From contig VFLI01000004.1 of the NCBI GenBank assembly GCA_009885105.1, forward strand, positions 1 through 51,483: DNA of 51,483 bases, written 5' to 3'. This document shows, piece by piece, positions 27,892-39,255 of this stretch. The notes under the pieces are model-generated. The model was not told where the DNA came from. It made no database searches and saw nothing but the letters and a program-made list of their open reading frames with translations. This DNA comes from Spirochaetia bacterium. GTDB lineage: Bacteria; Spirochaetota; Leptospiria; Leptospirales; Leptonemataceae. Each line of letters begins with the position of its first letter. Position 1 is the stretch's first letter. The position numbers and the translations under genes were made by a program.

Positions 27892-30800
27892 CTATATCGG
27901 CTGGCTCTGAGATTCCGCCGCTTCTTTGGCCTTTGTGGCAAACATTTCACGCGCCATTTCTTCCATTCTCTGCCGTTCGCTGCGCTGAATATCGCCGTAT
28001 TCCTCTTTGAATATTTCAATATCCCTGTATTGCTTGAGACCTGTTCCCGCCGGAATCAAATGTCCGATGATAACGTTTTCCTTCAGTCCGATCAGGTAAT
28101 CTCGCTTGCCTTTGATGGCAGCATCTGTGAGGACCTTCGTTGTCTCCTGGAACGATGCGGCCGAAATGAATGAATCCGTATTCAGCGACGCTCTGGTGAT
28201 TCCCAGCAGAACCTGTCCGCACGTTGCCGGCACACCGCCTTCCGCGATCACTCTTTCATTCTCATCGACAAAAACGAAACGATCCACCTGCTGATGCGCC
28301 ACAAAATTCGTGTCGCCGGGATCGTCCGTTTCCACCTTTCGCAGCATCTGCCGCACTATAATTTCAATGTGTTTATCATTGATGTAAACACCCTGCAGTC
28401 GGTATACTTCCTGGACCTCATGGATCAGAAATTCATGCAGCGCGGAAATTCCTTTAATTCGCAGAATATCATGCGGATCCAGTGTGCCTTCGTCCAGCTG
28501 ATCACCGGCCTTGACGTAGTCGCTGTTTCTCACACGAAGACGCTTACCTACCGGAATCGCCACTTTTATCCTGGTATCCTCTTCGTTTTCCGGCACTATA
28601 TAAATGATTTTCTTTTCTTTCACCACTTCATTGTGGTCTTCAATTCTGCCGTCAATTTCCGCCAGTGTGCAGGCGTCCTTCGGGCGGCGGGCTTCAAAAA
28701 GCTCATCCACACGCGGCAGACCGCCTGTAATATCCCTGGTCTTTTCCGCGCCCGATGTGATTTTGATCATCACATCTCCTTTCTGCACGGACTGTCCCTG
28801 TTTTACCATAAGCAGAGAGTTCATCGGAACGGCGTATTCTTCACCGCCGATCAGAACCCTGGGCGCCAGTTTTTCTCTTTTGTATTCAACAATCCTGAGA
28901 CTGCCGTCATCATCTTTTTTCAGGTTTTTACCTTCGACGACTTCTACCAGTTGAACCGTTCCAGCGCTTTCAGCAATCACCACGTCGCTGTAAGGATCAA
29001 ATTTTGCGATGGTTGTGTTCTTTTCCACAAGATCGCCCGCTTTCACAAGCAGGATGGCTCCAGCTTTTACCGGTATGATTACCTGTTCCCCGAGGATCAT
29101 GAAAGTGTTGCTGCGAATATCAATGGTGCCGGGCACATCGGAGGTTATGGCTTTCTCCACTCCATCGTATCCGCCCGCGATGATCTCACCTGGCATGACC
29201 GACTGGCCTTTCTCCACCCGCATTCCACTCATTTTGGACACTTCCATTACCTGCGTAACGCGTGTTGCGCCGATGCTTGCTCTTGTGGAGAACAGGATTT
29301 CTCCGCCTGGATTCACAACGGTTCGTCCGCTGATTGACTGGATAATGGCGTCGTAGGGAAGCTTATGAACGCTCTCCTTGACCTGAACATTCGTCGCGAC
29401 GCCGCCCACGTGAAACGTGCGCATGGTCAACTGAGTTCCCGGCTGCCCGATCGACTGAGCCGCAATAATACCGACAGCCTCGCCGAGCTCGGCCACTTTC
29501 AATCTCGCAAGGTCCATACCGTAGCATTTCGCGCAGATTCCCTGTCTGGTTTCGCAGGTCAGAGCTGACCTGATAAAAACACTTTCAATGCCCAGGCTGT
29601 TGATCTTGCTGGAAAGAGCTTTGTCAATCATGGAACTGTTGGGGATCACGACCTCTTCCGTAACCGGATCCAGCACATCCTCTCCAACAACGCGGCCGAA
29701 AATACGATCGCCCAGAGATACAATAACTTTTTCACCCTCTTTCACCGCTTTGAGGCGGACGCCTTCCAGCGTGCCGCAGTCAATTTCGGTAACGATTGCG
29801 TCCTGCGCGATATCCACAAGACGCCGGGTCAGATATCCAGCATCCGCGGTTTTGAGAGCGGTGTCGGCCAGACCTTTTCGCGCGCCGTGCGTCGAGATAA
29901 AAAATTCAAGAACTCCCAGTCCTTCCCGGAAATTGGAGCGTATCGCCAGTTCGATGATCTCGCCTGACGGACGCGCCATCAGTCCCCGCATACCGGCCAG
30001 CTGACGAATCTGCTGCTTGGAACCGCGGGCCCCTGATGCGGCCATGATGTAAATCGGATTGAAGCCTTTCTGATCTTTTTCCAGTTCCGCGAACATGGAT
30101 TCCGTGATTAGCTCGTTCGTTTTTGTCCAGATTTCAATAACTTTTTTATAACGCTCTTCATTCGTGATCACACCGTTTCTGTGAGCCTTTTCAACATCCG
30201 CGACTTCCTTGTTTGCATTCGTAATCATATCCGCTTTCTTGGGCGACACTTTCACATCCGCTATGGAAATGGACGGCGAGAACAAGGTTGCATAATGGAA
30301 GCCAAGCTCTTTGACGCGGTCCAGCATGATGACGGTCGACGGAGAACCGAAACGATCGTACACCTCACCGATGATTTTATTTATTTCTTTGTCGGATACG
30401 GGGCGGTTGACATACGGATAGCCTTCAGGCATAACCGAATTGAAAAGCACGCGACCCGGAGTGGTTTGAATCAGCTTACCATGGTGCAGCACGGATACTT
30501 TCGCACGAAGGCCGACCGCGTTTATATCCACCGCGTAGTGTATTTCATCCAGATCGCCGAAAATTTTGCCCTCTCCGATATCGCCGTCCATCTGCGAAGT
30601 CAGAAGATAGATGCCAAGAACCATATCCTGCGTCGGTCCGACCACGGGCGCGCCGTTGGCGGGATTCAGCAGATTGTGCGGCGAAAGCATCAGCATCCAG
30701 GCTTCCAGCTGCGCCTTGGGAGATAGAGGAACGTGAATCGCCATCTGGTCCCCGTCGAAATCGGCGTTGAACGCATGGCAGACAAGAGGGTGCAGTTTGA

Positions 30801-32112
30801 TCGCTTTTCCCTCGACAAGAACAGGAAGGAAACCCTGAATTCCCAGCCTGTGAAGCGTCGGCGCGCGGTTCAACAGAACCGGATGTTCCTTAATCACCTC
30901 ATCCAGCGCCTCAAACACTTCTTTCTCTTCCGCTTCGACTTTTTTCTTTGCGGATTTGATGTTCGGCGCCAGCTCCAGATCCACCAGGCGTTTCATGATG
31001 AAAGGCTTGAACAGCTCCAGCGCCATTTTTTTAGGAAGGCCCATCTGATGGAACTTCAGCTCCGGCCCGATGACGATCACAGAACGTCCGGAATAATCCA
31101 CGCGCTTGCCGAGAAGGTTCTGACGAAAGCGTCCGGTCTTTCCTTTTAGCATATCGGAAAGAGATTTGAGAGGACGATTTCCTTTGCCCTTTACGGATCG
31201 CTTTCTGCGCGAATTGTCGAACAGGGCGTCAACTGCTTCCTGCAGCATTCGTTTTTCATTGCGTACGATGATTTCCGGCGCCTTTAGAGCCAGCAGACGT
31301 TTTAAACGATTGTTCCTGTTGATCACGCGTCGGTAAAGATCGTTCAAATCCGAAGTGGCGAATCGTCCGCCTTCCAGCTGGACCATGGGGCGAAGCTCCG
31401 GCGGGATTACAGGCACCACATCCAGCATCATCCACTCGGGACGGTTGCCTGATTCTCGCAGCGCTTCGAGCACTTCCAGACGTTTGAGCAGGCGGCGGTC
31501 CGAAACGCGCTGGCGGTCGGATATGCGCGAACGAATATCGCGTATTTCGCTTTCAATGTCAATACGTGACAGCAGTTCTTTTATCGCGTCTCCCCCGATC
31601 ATGGCGACGAACTTATCCCCGTACTCATCCAGGTGCTCGTGGTATTCTTCTTCGTCTATCAGATCGCCTTTTTCTTTGCCGGAATCGGCCGGATCGATGA
31701 TAACAAACTTCTCGAAATATAAAATGCTTTTCAGCTGATTGATCGTGAGATTCAGCAGGAGGCCCATACGGCTTGGAACGCTTCTGTAATACCAGATATG
31801 AGCCACCGGTGTGGCCAGTTCCACGTGCCCGATTCGTTCGCGGCGGACTTTCGAATGCGTGACTTCTACTCCGCAGCGATCGCAGATAACGCCTTTATAC
31901 CGGATCGATTTGAATTTGCCGCAATAACATTCCCAGTCTTTCGTGGTTCCAAAAATACGTTCGCAGAAAAGACCATCTCTTTCAGGACGAAGGGTCCGAT
32001 AGTTGATCGTTTCCGGCTTCTTTACCTCTCCAAACGACCAGTCCCGGATCCGGTCCGGAGAAGCGAGCTGTATACGAATAGAATCGAAATCCGCAAAATT
32101 CTTAGTCGCCAT
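27892..32112 (-). CDS. rpoC: RNA polymerase beta' subunit
   Basis: Beta' carries the catalytic magnesium site. The 1,406 residues hold the N-terminal zinc site (CYCGKF, then CDRCGVEV), the active-site loop [12 protein letters not shown], the second zinc cysteines ([13 protein letters not shown]), the bridge helix and trigger loop ([19 protein letters not shown]) and the C-terminal region [17 protein letters not shown]. The length is close to spirochaete RpoC. The start overlaps the rpoB stop by one base (TAATG). Confidence 0.99.
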   Translation of the reverse strand: MATKNFADFDSIRIQLASPDRIRDWSFGEVKKPETINYRTLRPERDGLFCERIFGTTKDWECYCGKFKSIRYKGVICDRCGVEVTHSKVRRERIGHVELATPVAHIWYYRSVPSRMGLLLNLTINQLKSILYFEKFVIIDPADSGKEKGDLIDEEEYHEHLDEYGDKFVAMIGGDAIKELLSRIDIESEIRDIRSRISDRQRVSDRRLLKRLEVLEALRESGNRPEWMMLDVVPVIPPELRPMVQLEGGRFATSDLNDLYRRVINRNNRLKRLLALKAPEIIVRNEKRMLQEAVDALFDNSRRKRSVKGKGNRPLKSLSDMLKGKTGRFRQNLLGKRVDYSGRSVIVIGPELKFHQMGLPKKMALELFKPFIMKRLVDLELAPNIKSAKKKVEAEEKEVFEALDEVIKEHPVLLNRAPTLHRLGIQGFLPVLVEGKAIKLHPLVCHAFNADFDGDQMAIHVPLSPKAQLEAWMLMLSPHNLLNPANGAPVVGPTQDMVLGIYLLTSQMDGDIGEGKIFGDLDEIHYAVDINAVGLRAKVSVLHHGKLIQTTPGRVLFNSVMPEGYPYVNRPVSDKEINKIIGEVYDRFGSPSTVIMLDRVKELGFHYATLFSPSISIADVKVSPKKADMITNANKEVADVEKAHRNGVITNEERYKKVIEIWTKTNELITESMFAELEKDQKGFNPIYIMAASGARGSKQQIRQLAGMRGLMARPSGEIIELAIRSNFREGLGVLEFFISTHGARKGLADTALKTADAGYLTRRLVDIAQDAIVTEIDCGTLEGVRLKAVKEGEKVIVSLGDRIFGRVVGEDVLDPVTEEVVIPNSSMIDKALSSKINSLGIESVFIRSALTCETRQGICAKCYGMDLARLKVAELGEAVGIIAAQSIGQPGTQLTMRTFHVGGVATNVQVKESVHKLPYDAIIQSISGRTVVNPGGEILFSTRASIGATRVTQVMEVSKMSGMRVEKGQSVMPGEIIAGGYDGVEKAITSDVPGTIDIRSNTFMILGEQVIIPVKAGAILLVKAGDLVEKNTTIAKFDPYSDVVIAESAGTVQLVEVVEGKNLKKDDDGSLRIVEYKREKLAPRVLIGGEEYAVPMNSLLMVKQGQSVQKGDVMIKITSGAEKTRDITGGLPRVDELFEARRPKDACTLAEIDGRIEDHNEVVKEKKIIYIVPENEEDTRIKVAIPVGKRLRVRNSDYVKAGDQLDEGTLDPHDILRIKGISALHEFLIHEVQEVYRLQGVYINDKHIEIIVRQMLRKVETDDPGDTNFVAHQQVDRFVFVDENERVIAEGGVPATCGQVLLGITRASLNTDSFISAASFQETTKVLTDAAIKGKRDYLIGLKENVIIGHLIPAGTGLKQYRDIEIFKEEYGDIQRSERQRMEEMAREMFATKAKEAAESQSQPI

Positions 32113-35100
32113 TAAAATATCCTCTCAATTGTCTCGAGCTTGATTTTACTCTTCTTTCCGCCCCGATTCAATTCATCGTCCAGCTCGTTGAGTTCGACTC
32201 GTTCGTCTCTTGAATTGTACAGAGCGACGTCCAGCGCCAGTCCGCGAAGTTCCTGCATAAGAACGTTGAACGATTCGGGGATTCCCGGTTTGATCGTGTG
32301 AATGCCTTTCACGATGGCCTCGTAGATGCGCGCGCGTCCCAGCATATCGTCTGATTTTACTGTCAGCAGTTCCTGCAAAGTGTGTGATGCTCCGTAAGCT
32401 TCCAGAGCCCATACTTCCATTTCTCCCAGTCTCTGCCCTCCGAACTGCGCCTTTCCGCCGAGAGGCTGCTGCGTAACAAGCGAATACGGACCGGTCGATC
32501 GCGCGTGGATTTTGTCATCCACCAGGTGCGCCAGTTTCAGCATATAGATCTGTCCGCAGAATACTTTCCCTTCGAATTTATTTCCTGTGCGTCCGTCAAA
32601 CAGATTGAATTTGCAGTCAGCCGGCAATTCTGCATCCTTCAAATATTTCTCAATTTCCGCTTCTGTTCCGCCGTCAAAGACCGGCGTTTCGAAGTTGATA
32701 CCGAGTCTTGCTCCCGCAAAGCCGAGCTGCGTTTCAAAAATCTGGCCCAGATTCATCCGCGAAGGAACACCCAGAGGATTCAGGACTATATCCAGCGGAG
32801 TTCCGTCTTCCATATAAGGCATATCTTCATCGGCCATGATTCTTGCGACGACGCCCTTATTTCCGTGACGACCGGCCATTTTATCGCCGACCTGCAGTTT
32901 GCGCTTCTTTGCCACAAAAACTTTCACAAGAGCTTCCACTCCGGCCGGCAGTTCATCACCGGCCTCACGTGTGTATTTCTTTACATCAATTACAATGCCT
33001 TCCGAGCCGTTGGGCATGCGAAGCGAAGTGTCACGTACTTCTTTGGCTTTTTCGCCGAAAATACTGTGCAGAAGTTTGTACTCAGGAGTGAGGTCCGCCT
33101 CTCCCTTTGGAGTCACCATACCGACCAGAATGTCGCCCGATTTGACTTCCGCGCCGATTCTGACTATGCCGTTCTCGTCCAGATCACGGAAAGCTTTGTC
33201 GCTGAGATTCGGAATGTCGCGCGTGATTGTTTCCTGGCCGAGTTTTGTCTCTCTGGCCTGGATTTCATATTCTTCTATATGTATGGAAGAAAAAACATCT
33301 TCTTTTACAATTCGTTCGCTCAAAAGAATTGCATCTTCAAAGTTATAACCTTCCCAGGGCATAAAGGCAACGAGCACGTTGCGGCCCAGAGCCAGCCTTC
33401 CCTGATCGACGGCGGGACCGTCCGCAAGAACCGTTCCTTTTTTTGTAACGACTCCCCTTTCATCCATCACTTCTGCGAATACCTTCTGGCCCGCCAGTGT
33501 ATCGCCGGCTTTCACAACGCCGCCCGATTTTACAGACGCTTCAAAAAGCGCATTTTGCGATTTTAAAGGGAAATGTTCAACTTTTCCATCCGACCCTGTC
33601 AGTTCAATTGACTCAGCAGTCAGCTTTGTGACTTTTCCTTCAAAAGGGGCAACGATCAGTCCGACAATCGGACGTTGATTCATGCAGGTTCCCTGATTGC
33701 TTCTCTTATATTTAATGAGACTGTACACAACAGGTTCGCGGATACCCGGCGCCTTTATATGAATGTTCGTGGCGTCGAGTTTTACAACTATTCCGTCATG
33801 GCGGGAAACCACGCATGTCCGCGAATCGTACGCCGCTTTTTCTTCAATGCCGGTTCCGACATAAGGGGCCTCATCGACGAGAAGAGGGACTGCCTGTCTC
33901 TGCATGTTCGAACCCATGAGGGCCCGGTTGGCATCGTCATGCTCCAGAAACGGAATCAGAGCCGTCGAGATGCTCACAACCTGCAGCGGAGCCATATCCA
34001 TGTAATTCACTTCTTCCGGTTGACAGAAGGGAAAATCGGAACGCCGACGGCAGCTGATGAGTTTGCCTTTGAAGCGGCTGTCATCACCGATCGGGGCGTT
34101 GGCCTGAGCGATGTTGTATCTTTCTTCAATGTCCGCGGTCAGATATTCAATTTTATTTGTAACTTTCCCGTTGTCGACCTTGCGGTAAGGTGTTTCAAGA
34201 AAACCGTACTGATTCACACGGCAGTAGGAACTCATGGAAACGATCAATCCGATGTTCGGGCCTTCCGGAGTCTCAATCGGGCACATCCGGCCGTAATGGC
34301 TGTAGTGGATGTCGCGCACCTCAAAACCGGCTCTTTCGCGCGAAAGACCGCCCGGCCCGAGGGCGTTCAGACGGCGTTTGTGCGTCAGTTCCGCCAGAGG
34401 ATTTGTCTGGTCCATGAACTGTGACAGCTGGCTGGATCCAAAAAATTCATTGACAACGGCCATGATCGGCTTGATGGAAATCAGAGCCTGCGGAGTGATC
34501 ACGTCGATATCCTGCACGGTCATGCGCTCTTTGACGACACGTTCCATCCGGGTAAAACCCGTTTTAAGCTGATTCATCAGCAGCTCGCCGACGCTTCGCA
34601 CTCTGCGATTGCCCAGATGGTCGATGTCGTCGTAATGGTAATCCGGAACTTCGTTTACAAGATTAACAAAATATTTCAATGTTTCATTTATATCAACCGG
34701 TCTTAAAGAACGGTCTTTGACATCTTTGAAATCCTTTGTATTGTGCTGGGAAAACTTATTGTTGATTTTGTAACGACCAACACCGCCCAGATCATAGGAT
34801 TTTTCTGAGAAAAACAGTCTGTCTATTTCCGCGCGCGCATTGTCGACATTGAAAGGCTCGCCCGGACGCATGATGGAGTGGAATTTCTGAAGCGCTTCTT
34901 CGTGAGATGCGGTGCCGTCTTTTTCAAGGCAGTTGATGATTGTGGGATCATCCTTTCCACCCGGAAATACCAGGAGAGAAATCTGCTTCACTTTCATTTC
35001 TTTGAGAATATCTATATTATCCTCATTAATTTTCTCCCCGGCTTCCATGCTTTCTTCATCCGTTTCCGGATTGATGACGCTGGCCGCAAGACGTCGGCCT

Positions 35101-35810
35101 ATGATTTTTTTCAGCTCTTTTCCTGTCGCGCCCGCAATGCGGTGATTTTCAGTCTGATAAAAAAGCTTCAGGACTTCTTCGTTGGATTTTGCTCCCATAG
35201 CTTTGAGCAGCAGGGTGGCCGGAAATTTCTTTTTTCTGTCGATGCGGGCCACAAGGATTCCTTTGGTGTCCATCTCGAGCTCGAGCCAGGATCCGCGGTA
35301 CGGTATCACGCGGGCGCTGTAGACGCGTTTTTCCGAATCATAAAAGAAAAATATTCCAGGACTGCGGTGCAGCTGTGATACAACAACACGTTCTGCGCCG
35401 TTGATGATAAAGGTTCCCTGTTCCGTCATAATCGGCAGATCACCCATGTAGACGGTCTGCTCACGAACCTCTCCGGTGTGCTTGTTGATCAGACGAATGA
35501 CAGCCTTCAGGGGAAGCGCGTAGGTCTGTCCGCGGTTCTTGCATTCCTGAACGTCCCATTTTGTTTCGCCGAAAGAAAAATTCACATATTCCAGAACCAT
35601 GTCTTCATTCGGACTTTCGATCGGAAAAATATCCTGAAAAACCGATTCCAGTCCCTGGCGCAGACGTTTATTGGGAGGCAGTTCCCTCTGCAAAAACCAG
35701 TCGTACGATTTGAACTGAATATCAATCAGGTCCGGAATTACAGAAAGGTCCGTAATTTTTCCGAGATTGACGATCTTTCTAACATTTTGATTGTGAATTG
35801 GGTAGTTCAT
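32112..35810 (-). CDS. rpoB: RNA polymerase beta subunit, Asn at rifampicin position 531
   Basis: Beta forms the other half of the active-site cleft. Landmarks include the rifampicin pocket ([16 protein letters not shown], then [14 protein letters not shown]), [13 protein letters not shown], and [13 protein letters not shown] with the catalytic lysines. In THKRRLN the residue aligned with E. coli Ser531 is Asn (residue 482 here, codon AAC at 34365-34367). The ATG at 35810 gives [19 protein letters not shown], matching the usual N-terminus; an in-frame ATG at 35828 would add six residues. About 1,232 residues, without the large lineage-specific insertions of proteobacteria. Confidence 0.98.
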   Translation of the reverse strand: MNYPIHNQNVRKIVNLGKITDLSVIPDLIDIQFKSYDWFLQRELPPNKRLRQGLESVFQDIFPIESPNEDMVLEYVNFSFGETKWDVQECKNRGQTYALPLKAVIRLINKHTGEVREQTVYMGDLPIMTEQGTFIINGAERVVVSQLHRSPGIFFFYDSEKRVYSARVIPYRGSWLELEMDTKGILVARIDRKKKFPATLLLKAMGAKSNEEVLKLFYQTENHRIAGATGKELKKIIGRRLAASVINPETDEESMEAGEKINEDNIDILKEMKVKQISLLVFPGGKDDPTIINCLEKDGTASHEEALQKFHSIMRPGEPFNVDNARAEIDRLFFSEKSYDLGGVGRYKINNKFSQHNTKDFKDVKDRSLRPVDINETLKYFVNLVNEVPDYHYDDIDHLGNRRVRSVGELLMNQLKTGFTRMERVVKERMTVQDIDVITPQALISIKPIMAVVNEFFGSSQLSQFMDQTNPLAELTHKRRLNALGPGGLSRERAGFEVRDIHYSHYGRMCPIETPEGPNIGLIVSMSSYCRVNQYGFLETPYRKVDNGKVTNKIEYLTADIEERYNIAQANAPIGDDSRFKGKLISCRRRSDFPFCQPEEVNYMDMAPLQVVSISTALIPFLEHDDANRALMGSNMQRQAVPLLVDEAPYVGTGIEEKAAYDSRTCVVSRHDGIVVKLDATNIHIKAPGIREPVVYSLIKYKRSNQGTCMNQRPIVGLIVAPFEGKVTKLTAESIELTGSDGKVEHFPLKSQNALFEASVKSGGVVKAGDTLAGQKVFAEVMDERGVVTKKGTVLADGPAVDQGRLALGRNVLVAFMPWEGYNFEDAILLSERIVKEDVFSSIHIEEYEIQARETKLGQETITRDIPNLSDKAFRDLDENGIVRIGAEVKSGDILVGMVTPKGEADLTPEYKLLHSIFGEKAKEVRDTSLRMPNGSEGIVIDVKKYTREAGDELPAGVEALVKVFVAKKRKLQVGDKMAGRHGNKGVVARIMADEDMPYMEDGTPLDIVLNPLGVPSRMNLGQIFETQLGFAGARLGINFETPVFDGGTEAEIEKYLKDAELPADCKFNLFDGRTGNKFEGKVFCGQIYMLKLAHLVDDKIHARSTGPYSLVTQQPLGGKAQFGGQRLGEMEVWALEAYGASHTLQELLTVKSDDMLGRARIYEAIVKGIHTIKPGIPESFNVLMQELRGLALDVALYNSRDERVELNELDDELNRGGKKSKIKLETIERIF

Positions 35811-35848
35811 AGAATTGCTCAAAAACATATAGTATAGAAAAGAATCTC

Positions 35849-36067
35849 AACGCTGAGACGCGGATAACGCAGAGAAGTTTTGTTACAAGGGCGAAAGTCA
35901 GAGAAAATTTTAAGAAACTAATCTGTCGCGTGAACATGCGTCCCGAACGCTCATCACATGCGGACTTGATTTTTCCTTTATCTCCCACTCTTTCCACGCG
36001 CCTGCCTGTCCAACAGGCAGGTCGCCGTGGTTCAGATTCTTTTTCTTCTCTGCGCCTCTGCGGTGAA
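35849..36067. repeat. Degenerate interspersed repeat between rplL and rpoB
   Basis: This spacer starts with AACGCTGAGACGCGG-type sequence ending GCAGAGAAG and finishes with CTTCTCTGCGCCTCTGCGGTG. The two ends are approximate inverted copies of each other, like terminal repeats. Inside is a perfect hairpin, CCTGCCTGT/ACAGGCAGG at 36003-36023, with a three-base loop. No coding frame is evident. It interrupts an otherwise compact operon, so it is probably a small non-autonomous insertion or a relic; related strings occur at 38169-38198 and 43921-43960. Confidence 0.5.
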
Positions 36068-36086
36068 AATTTGCTTTCGATATCGA

Positions 36087-36467
36087 TCAAACCGCAGCGA
36101 GATCCACAGCCGCGCCCACAGCCTCAAGTTTTTTCTTGAGTTCGTCAGCAGCCGCTTTGCTCAGGCCTTCTTTTACCAGCTGATTGCCTTTCTCGACCAG
36201 ATCTTTGGCTTCTTTCAGGCCAAGCCCGGTCGCTTCACGAACAAGCTTGATAACGTCGATCTTTTTGTCGCCGTGAGCTTTCAAGACAACATTGTATGTT
36301 TTGTCTTCATCGCCCGCGCCGGCAGCGGCCGGACCCGAGGAAGCAGCGGCCACAGCCACGGGGGCAGCAGTCGAGATTCCAAATTTTTCTTCCATCTTTT
36401 TAACCAGATCAGCCGCCTCAGTTAAAGTCAGCTTTCCAATCTGATCCAGTAATGCTTCTGTTGACAT
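36087..36467 (-). CDS. rplL: 50S ribosomal protein L7/L12
   Basis: L7/L12 is the multicopy stalk protein that recruits translation GTPases. The 126 residues show the N-terminal dimer domain (MSTEALLDQIGKLTLTEAADLV), an Ala/Pro-rich hinge near residues 35-52, and the C-terminal domain ending KLVREATGLGLKEAKDLVE, then LKKKLEAVGA. A GGAG-type ribosome-binding site precedes the ATG. Confidence 0.98.
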   Translation of the reverse strand: MSTEALLDQIGKLTLTEAADLVKKMEEKFGISTAAPVAVAAASSGPAAAGAGDEDKTYNVVLKAHGDKKIDVIKLVREATGLGLKEAKDLVEKGNQLVKEGLSKAAADELKKKLEAVGAAVDLAAV

Positions 36468-36493
36468 TTTCCTTTTCTCCTGTTAAAATTATA

Positions 36494-37024
36494 TCATCCG
36501 TTCTTTTCGCCCACGGCCTTAACCGCGCGCGCCAGTTTCGCGATCACTTCATTCATGCCGATTGCGATCTTCTGAGCCGGAGTCTTCAATCCTCTTCCTA
36601 TAATAGAGAGCAATTCTTCCCTTGACGGCAGACCGGCGAGTTCTTTCACTTCCGACTGTTTCAGAAATTTTCCTTCTGAGAATCCAGCCCTGACCTCGAC
36701 GGCTTTTTCTTCTTTTGAATAATCAACAAGAAGCTTTGACACCATAGAGAAATCGTCTTTCAAGAAAGTCACTGCGATCGGTCCCTTCAGCTGATCTTCT
36801 GCGTTTTGTGCATAAGCCGAGTGTACGGGCGATTCCCTCAGCGCTATCAGGAACAGACTGTTCTTGATAATTTTCATACGGGCTTTTTTCTGGCGAATCC
36901 TCGCGCGAAGTTCCGTCATTTTTGCGACATTCAAACCGGAATACGTCGAGAGGACAAATTCCGGGTTTTCCGAAAGTATCTTTTTTACTTGAATAAGTGC
37001 TTCTTTATTTTGTACTGAGGGCAT
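36494..37024 (-). CDS. rplJ: 50S ribosomal protein L10
   Basis: L10 anchors L7/L12 to 23S rRNA. The 176 residues contain the N-terminal SGLNVAKMTELRARIRQ segment with the usual NSL/ALR pattern, GPIAVTFLKDD, and a C-terminal helix for stalk binding. It lies 9 bases after rplA, so the separate rplJ leader known from E. coli is missing. Confidence 0.97.
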   Translation of the reverse strand: MPSVQNKEALIQVKKILSENPEFVLSTYSGLNVAKMTELRARIRQKKARMKIIKNSLFLIALRESPVHSAYAQNAEDQLKGPIAVTFLKDDFSMVSKLLVDYSKEEKAVEVRAGFSEGKFLKQSEVKELAGLPSREELLSIIGRGLKTPAQKIAIGMNEVIAKLARAVKAVGEKNG

Positions 37025-37033
37025 ATTTTCTCC

Positions 37034-37720
37034 TTACGGCGCAAGCGTTCGCAGATTCAACCGGACTCCAGGTCCCATTGTAGGACTGATGAAGAGGCTT
37101 CTTATATACTCACCTTTGGCGTCGGCGGGGCGGTCTCTGAGAATCGCCGCATACAGCGAACGAAGATTGTCTTCCAGCTGCTGAACGGTAAAAGAAATTT
37201 TTCCAATGCCAAGATGTATAACGCCTGTTTTGTCCGGTCTGTATTCCATCTGACCTGATTTCAGGCTTTTTACGGCTCCCGCCACATCATTGGTTACAGT
37301 TCCGGCTTTTGGTTTGGGCATCAAACCTTTACGGCCCAGCACCGGACCGAGCTTTCCCACATCTTTCATAAGATCCGGAGTTGCCACGCATGCGTCAAAA
37401 TCGGTCCAATTTTCTTTCTGTACTTTTTCTATTAGTTCCAGTCCGCCCACAAAATCCGCGCCGGCTTCCTTCGCTTCAGCATGTTTGTCTTCTCTGGCAA
37501 ACACCAGGACGCGAACTTTTTTTCCGGTGCCGTGCGGCAGCTTCACAATCCCGCGAACATTCTGCAGAGATTTGTATCCAACTTTAATGGAGGCTTCCAC
37601 AGTTCCGTCAAATTTTGTATAACTCAGTGTCTTTACGAGTGTGACCGCATCCGTGGGGTCGTGCGGCACAGCGCGATCCACTTTCTCGGCAATCGCTTTC
37701 CATTTTTTTCCGCGTCTCAT
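37034..37720 (-). CDS. rplA: 50S ribosomal protein L1
   Basis: L1 forms the mobile stalk at the E site and represses its own operon in E. coli. The 228 residues include [33 protein letters not shown] and the signature [20 protein letters not shown]. Its ATG overlaps the rplK stop by four bases. Confidence 0.98.
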   Translation of the reverse strand: MRRGKKWKAIAEKVDRAVPHDPTDAVTLVKTLSYTKFDGTVEASIKVGYKSLQNVRGIVKLPHGTGKKVRVLVFAREDKHAEAKEAGADFVGGLELIEKVQKENWTDFDACVATPDLMKDVGKLGPVLGRKGLMPKPKAGTVTNDVAGAVKSLKSGQMEYRPDKTGVIHLGIGKISFTVQQLEDNLRSLYAAILRDRPADAKGEYIRSLFISPTMGPGVRLNLRTLAP

Positions 37721-38151
37721 TCCTGTCCCTCCACGCCCACGCCCATCGAACGGCAGGTTCCCGCGAGAATCTTTACAGCCGCATCCATGTCGTTGCAGTT
37801 CAAATCTTTCATTTTTATGTTGGCAATTTTTTCCAGCTGCTCTCTGCTGATTGTGCCCACACGGTTTTTGTTGGGAATCGCAGAGCCGCTTTCCAGTCCG
37901 AGCTCTTTCTTGATGAGCAGAGCCGCCGGCGGCGATTTGGTGATAAATGTAAAACTTCTGTCCGAGAATACGGTGATAACGACCGGCAGTTTGATGCCGA
38001 CCTGATTCTTTGTCCTCTCATTGAACTGCTTGCAGAATTCCATGATGTTGAGACCGTGCTGTCCCAGAGCGGGACCAACCGGCGGAGCCGGATTCGCTTT
38101 TCCCGCTTCCACCTGAAGCTTGATCTGTGTGATTATTTTTTTCGTTGCCAT
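37717..38151 (-). CDS. rplK: 50S ribosomal protein L11
   Basis: L11 sits at the GTPase-associated centre. The 144 residues include [30 protein letters not shown], the proline-rich thiostrepton-binding face, and the C-terminal rRNA-binding domain ending in GTCRSMGV. It is coupled to rplA. Confidence 0.98.
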   Translation of the reverse strand: MATKKIITQIKLQVEAGKANPAPPVGPALGQHGLNIMEFCKQFNERTKNQVGIKLPVVITVFSDRSFTFITKSPPAALLIKKELGLESGSAIPNKNRVGTISREQLEKIANIKMKDLNCNDMDAAVKILAGTCRSMGVGVEGQE

Positions 38152-38208
38152 AATATCGAACCTTACTTCCTCTCCGTGGACTCCGTGCCTTTGTGGCCAA
38201 TCATCTCT

Positions 38209-38745
38209 TTACCCCACATTGGATGCCACCTGGAGATAATCCAATTCCACAGGTGTCGCCTGTCCGAATATTTCAACTTTTACACGCAATCTGCCTTTAT
38301 CCGGCATGATCTCATCCACTATACCCGTAAAGTTGGCGAAAGGACCGTCGACAATCTTGACCTTCTCTCCAACAGAAAAAAGCATGTGAGCCACCGGCGC
38401 TTCTTCTTCAACGGAAGTCTCTCCGCTCATGAGGTTTCTCACCTCATCATCCGTCAGAGCCTGCGGATCCGGCGATCCCACAAAGCCCGCCACGGACGGC
38501 AGACGACGGATGAGAAACTGAAGATCATCGCTCATGTCCAGTTCCGCCAGAATATAGCCGGGCATGAATTTTTTCTCAACAACGCGCTTTTTGCCCGCTT
38601 TCATCTCCGCAACCTTGATGGTCGGAATGTTTACCTGCCCTATTTTTCCAGCAAGATTCTTAGTCGAAACGAGTTTTTCAAGATTCGTTTTTACCTTATT
38701 CTCATGTCCGGAATAGGTGCGAATTACATACCATTTTAAAGCCAT
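38209..38745 (-). CDS. nusG: Transcription termination/antitermination factor NusG
   Basis: NusG links RNA polymerase with Rho or with ribosomal S10. The NGN domain starts at MALKWYVIRTYSGHENKV and includes KFMPGYILAELDM; the C-terminal KOW domain is GEKVKIVDGPFANFTGIVDE. I chose the ATG at 38745 (178 residues) because homologues start there and a longer frame runs into secE. The 57-bp gap to rplK includes a CTCCGTG-type repeat string (38169-38198). Confidence 0.97.
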   Translation of the reverse strand: MALKWYVIRTYSGHENKVKTNLEKLVSTKNLAGKIGQVNIPTIKVAEMKAGKKRVVEKKFMPGYILAELDMSDDLQFLIRRLPSVAGFVGSPDPQALTDDEVRNLMSGETSVEEEAPVAHMLFSVGEKVKIVDGPFANFTGIVDEIMPDKGRLRVKVEIFGQATPVELDYLQVASNVG

Positions 38746-38756
38746 AGCAATCAAAA

Positions 38757-38951
38757 CTAACTCGCCCCTCCGGTTCCCCATCTAACCAGCCAGTTGAAAA
38801 TCGCCTCAAAACCGTGGTCCACGATGAAGAGGAAGATCGAAATTAATATAACAGCCGCAAGCACAACAAGGGTCGAGCCCAGAACTTCATCCCGGCTTGG
38901 CCAAACTACTTTTTTCAGCTCTTCACGCGTTTCTCGTAAAAAATCCAGCAT
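38757..38951 (-). CDS. secE: Protein translocase subunit SecE
   Basis: SecE clamps SecY in the membrane. This is the short, single-helix form of 64 residues. The conserved amphipathic helix (RETREELKKVVWPSRDEVLGST) precedes one transmembrane segment (VVLAAVILISIFLFIV). It lies between tRNA-Trp and nusG, its standard place. Confidence 0.96.
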   Translation of the reverse strand: MLDFLRETREELKKVVWPSRDEVLGSTLVVLAAVILISIFLFIVDHGFEAIFNWLVRWGTGGAS

Positions 38952-38966
38952 CTAAAAAAACTCCTG

Positions 38967-39038
38967 CAGGCCGGGAGAGAATCGAACTCTCATCGAGGGT
39001 TTTGGAGACCCCTATTCTAGCCGTTGAACTACCGGCCT
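38967..39038 (-). tRNA. tRNA-Trp (CCA)
   Basis: The minus strand folds as a cloverleaf: acceptor AGGCCGG/CCGGCCT, anticodon stem GGGGT/ACCCT around loop CTCCAAA with anticodon CCA, T arm GAGAG/CTCTC, discriminator G. The 3' CCA is not encoded. It lies 15 bases upstream of secE, a common bacterial arrangement. Confidence 0.95.
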
Positions 39039-39093
39039 CTATCTCAATAAAATCGCTACCGACATCCGCCCCGACCGCCCAAACCGGTTCTTA

Positions 39094-39166
39094 AGCCCTC
39101 TACCAGGCTTGAACTGGTGACCTCATCCTTACCATGGATGCGCTCTACCAACTGAGCTAAGAGGGC
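39094..39166 (-). tRNA. tRNA-Thr (GGT)
   Basis: The minus strand gives acceptor GCCCTCT/AGAGGGC, D arm GCTC/GAGC, anticodon stem CATCC/GGATG around ATGGTAA with anticodon GGT, and T arm ACCAG/CTGGT; the discriminator base is T. The 3' CCA is not encoded. Together with tRNA-Trp it begins the secE-nusG-rpl transcription unit. The rpmG gene often found between such a tRNA and secE is absent. Confidence 0.95.
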
Positions 39167-39212
39167 ATTGGTTCTTCCCGGAATTTGCAAATTGCAAAAA
39201 AGGCGAAAAAAA

Positions 39213-39242
39213 CAAATATTCCAGGAGGGGGTTACCCGTCAA
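39213..39242 (-). promoter_or_regulatory. Putative promoter of tRNA-Thr/tRNA-Trp/secE/nusG unit
   Basis: On the minus strand TTGACG (39237-39242) and TATTTG (39213-39218) are separated by 18 bases, a sigma-70-like arrangement about 45 bases upstream of tRNA-Thr. No other gene starts here. The -10 box is imperfect, so the call is tentative. Confidence 0.4.
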
Positions 39243-39255
39243 TAGTGTTTTTTAT

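Noticed and set aside
28294-29337. Plus-strand frame of 347 codons opposite rpoC
   Set aside because: It is a by-product of rpoC codon bias; His/Phe/Arg-rich nonsense composition.
32505-33566. Plus-strand frame of 353 codons opposite rpoB
   Set aside because: Same reason: composition typical of an antisense shadow and no start signal.
39181-39192. Perfect palindrome AATTTGCAAATT near tRNA-Thr
   Set aside because: Short and AT-rich; could arise by chance and nothing links it to a regulator.
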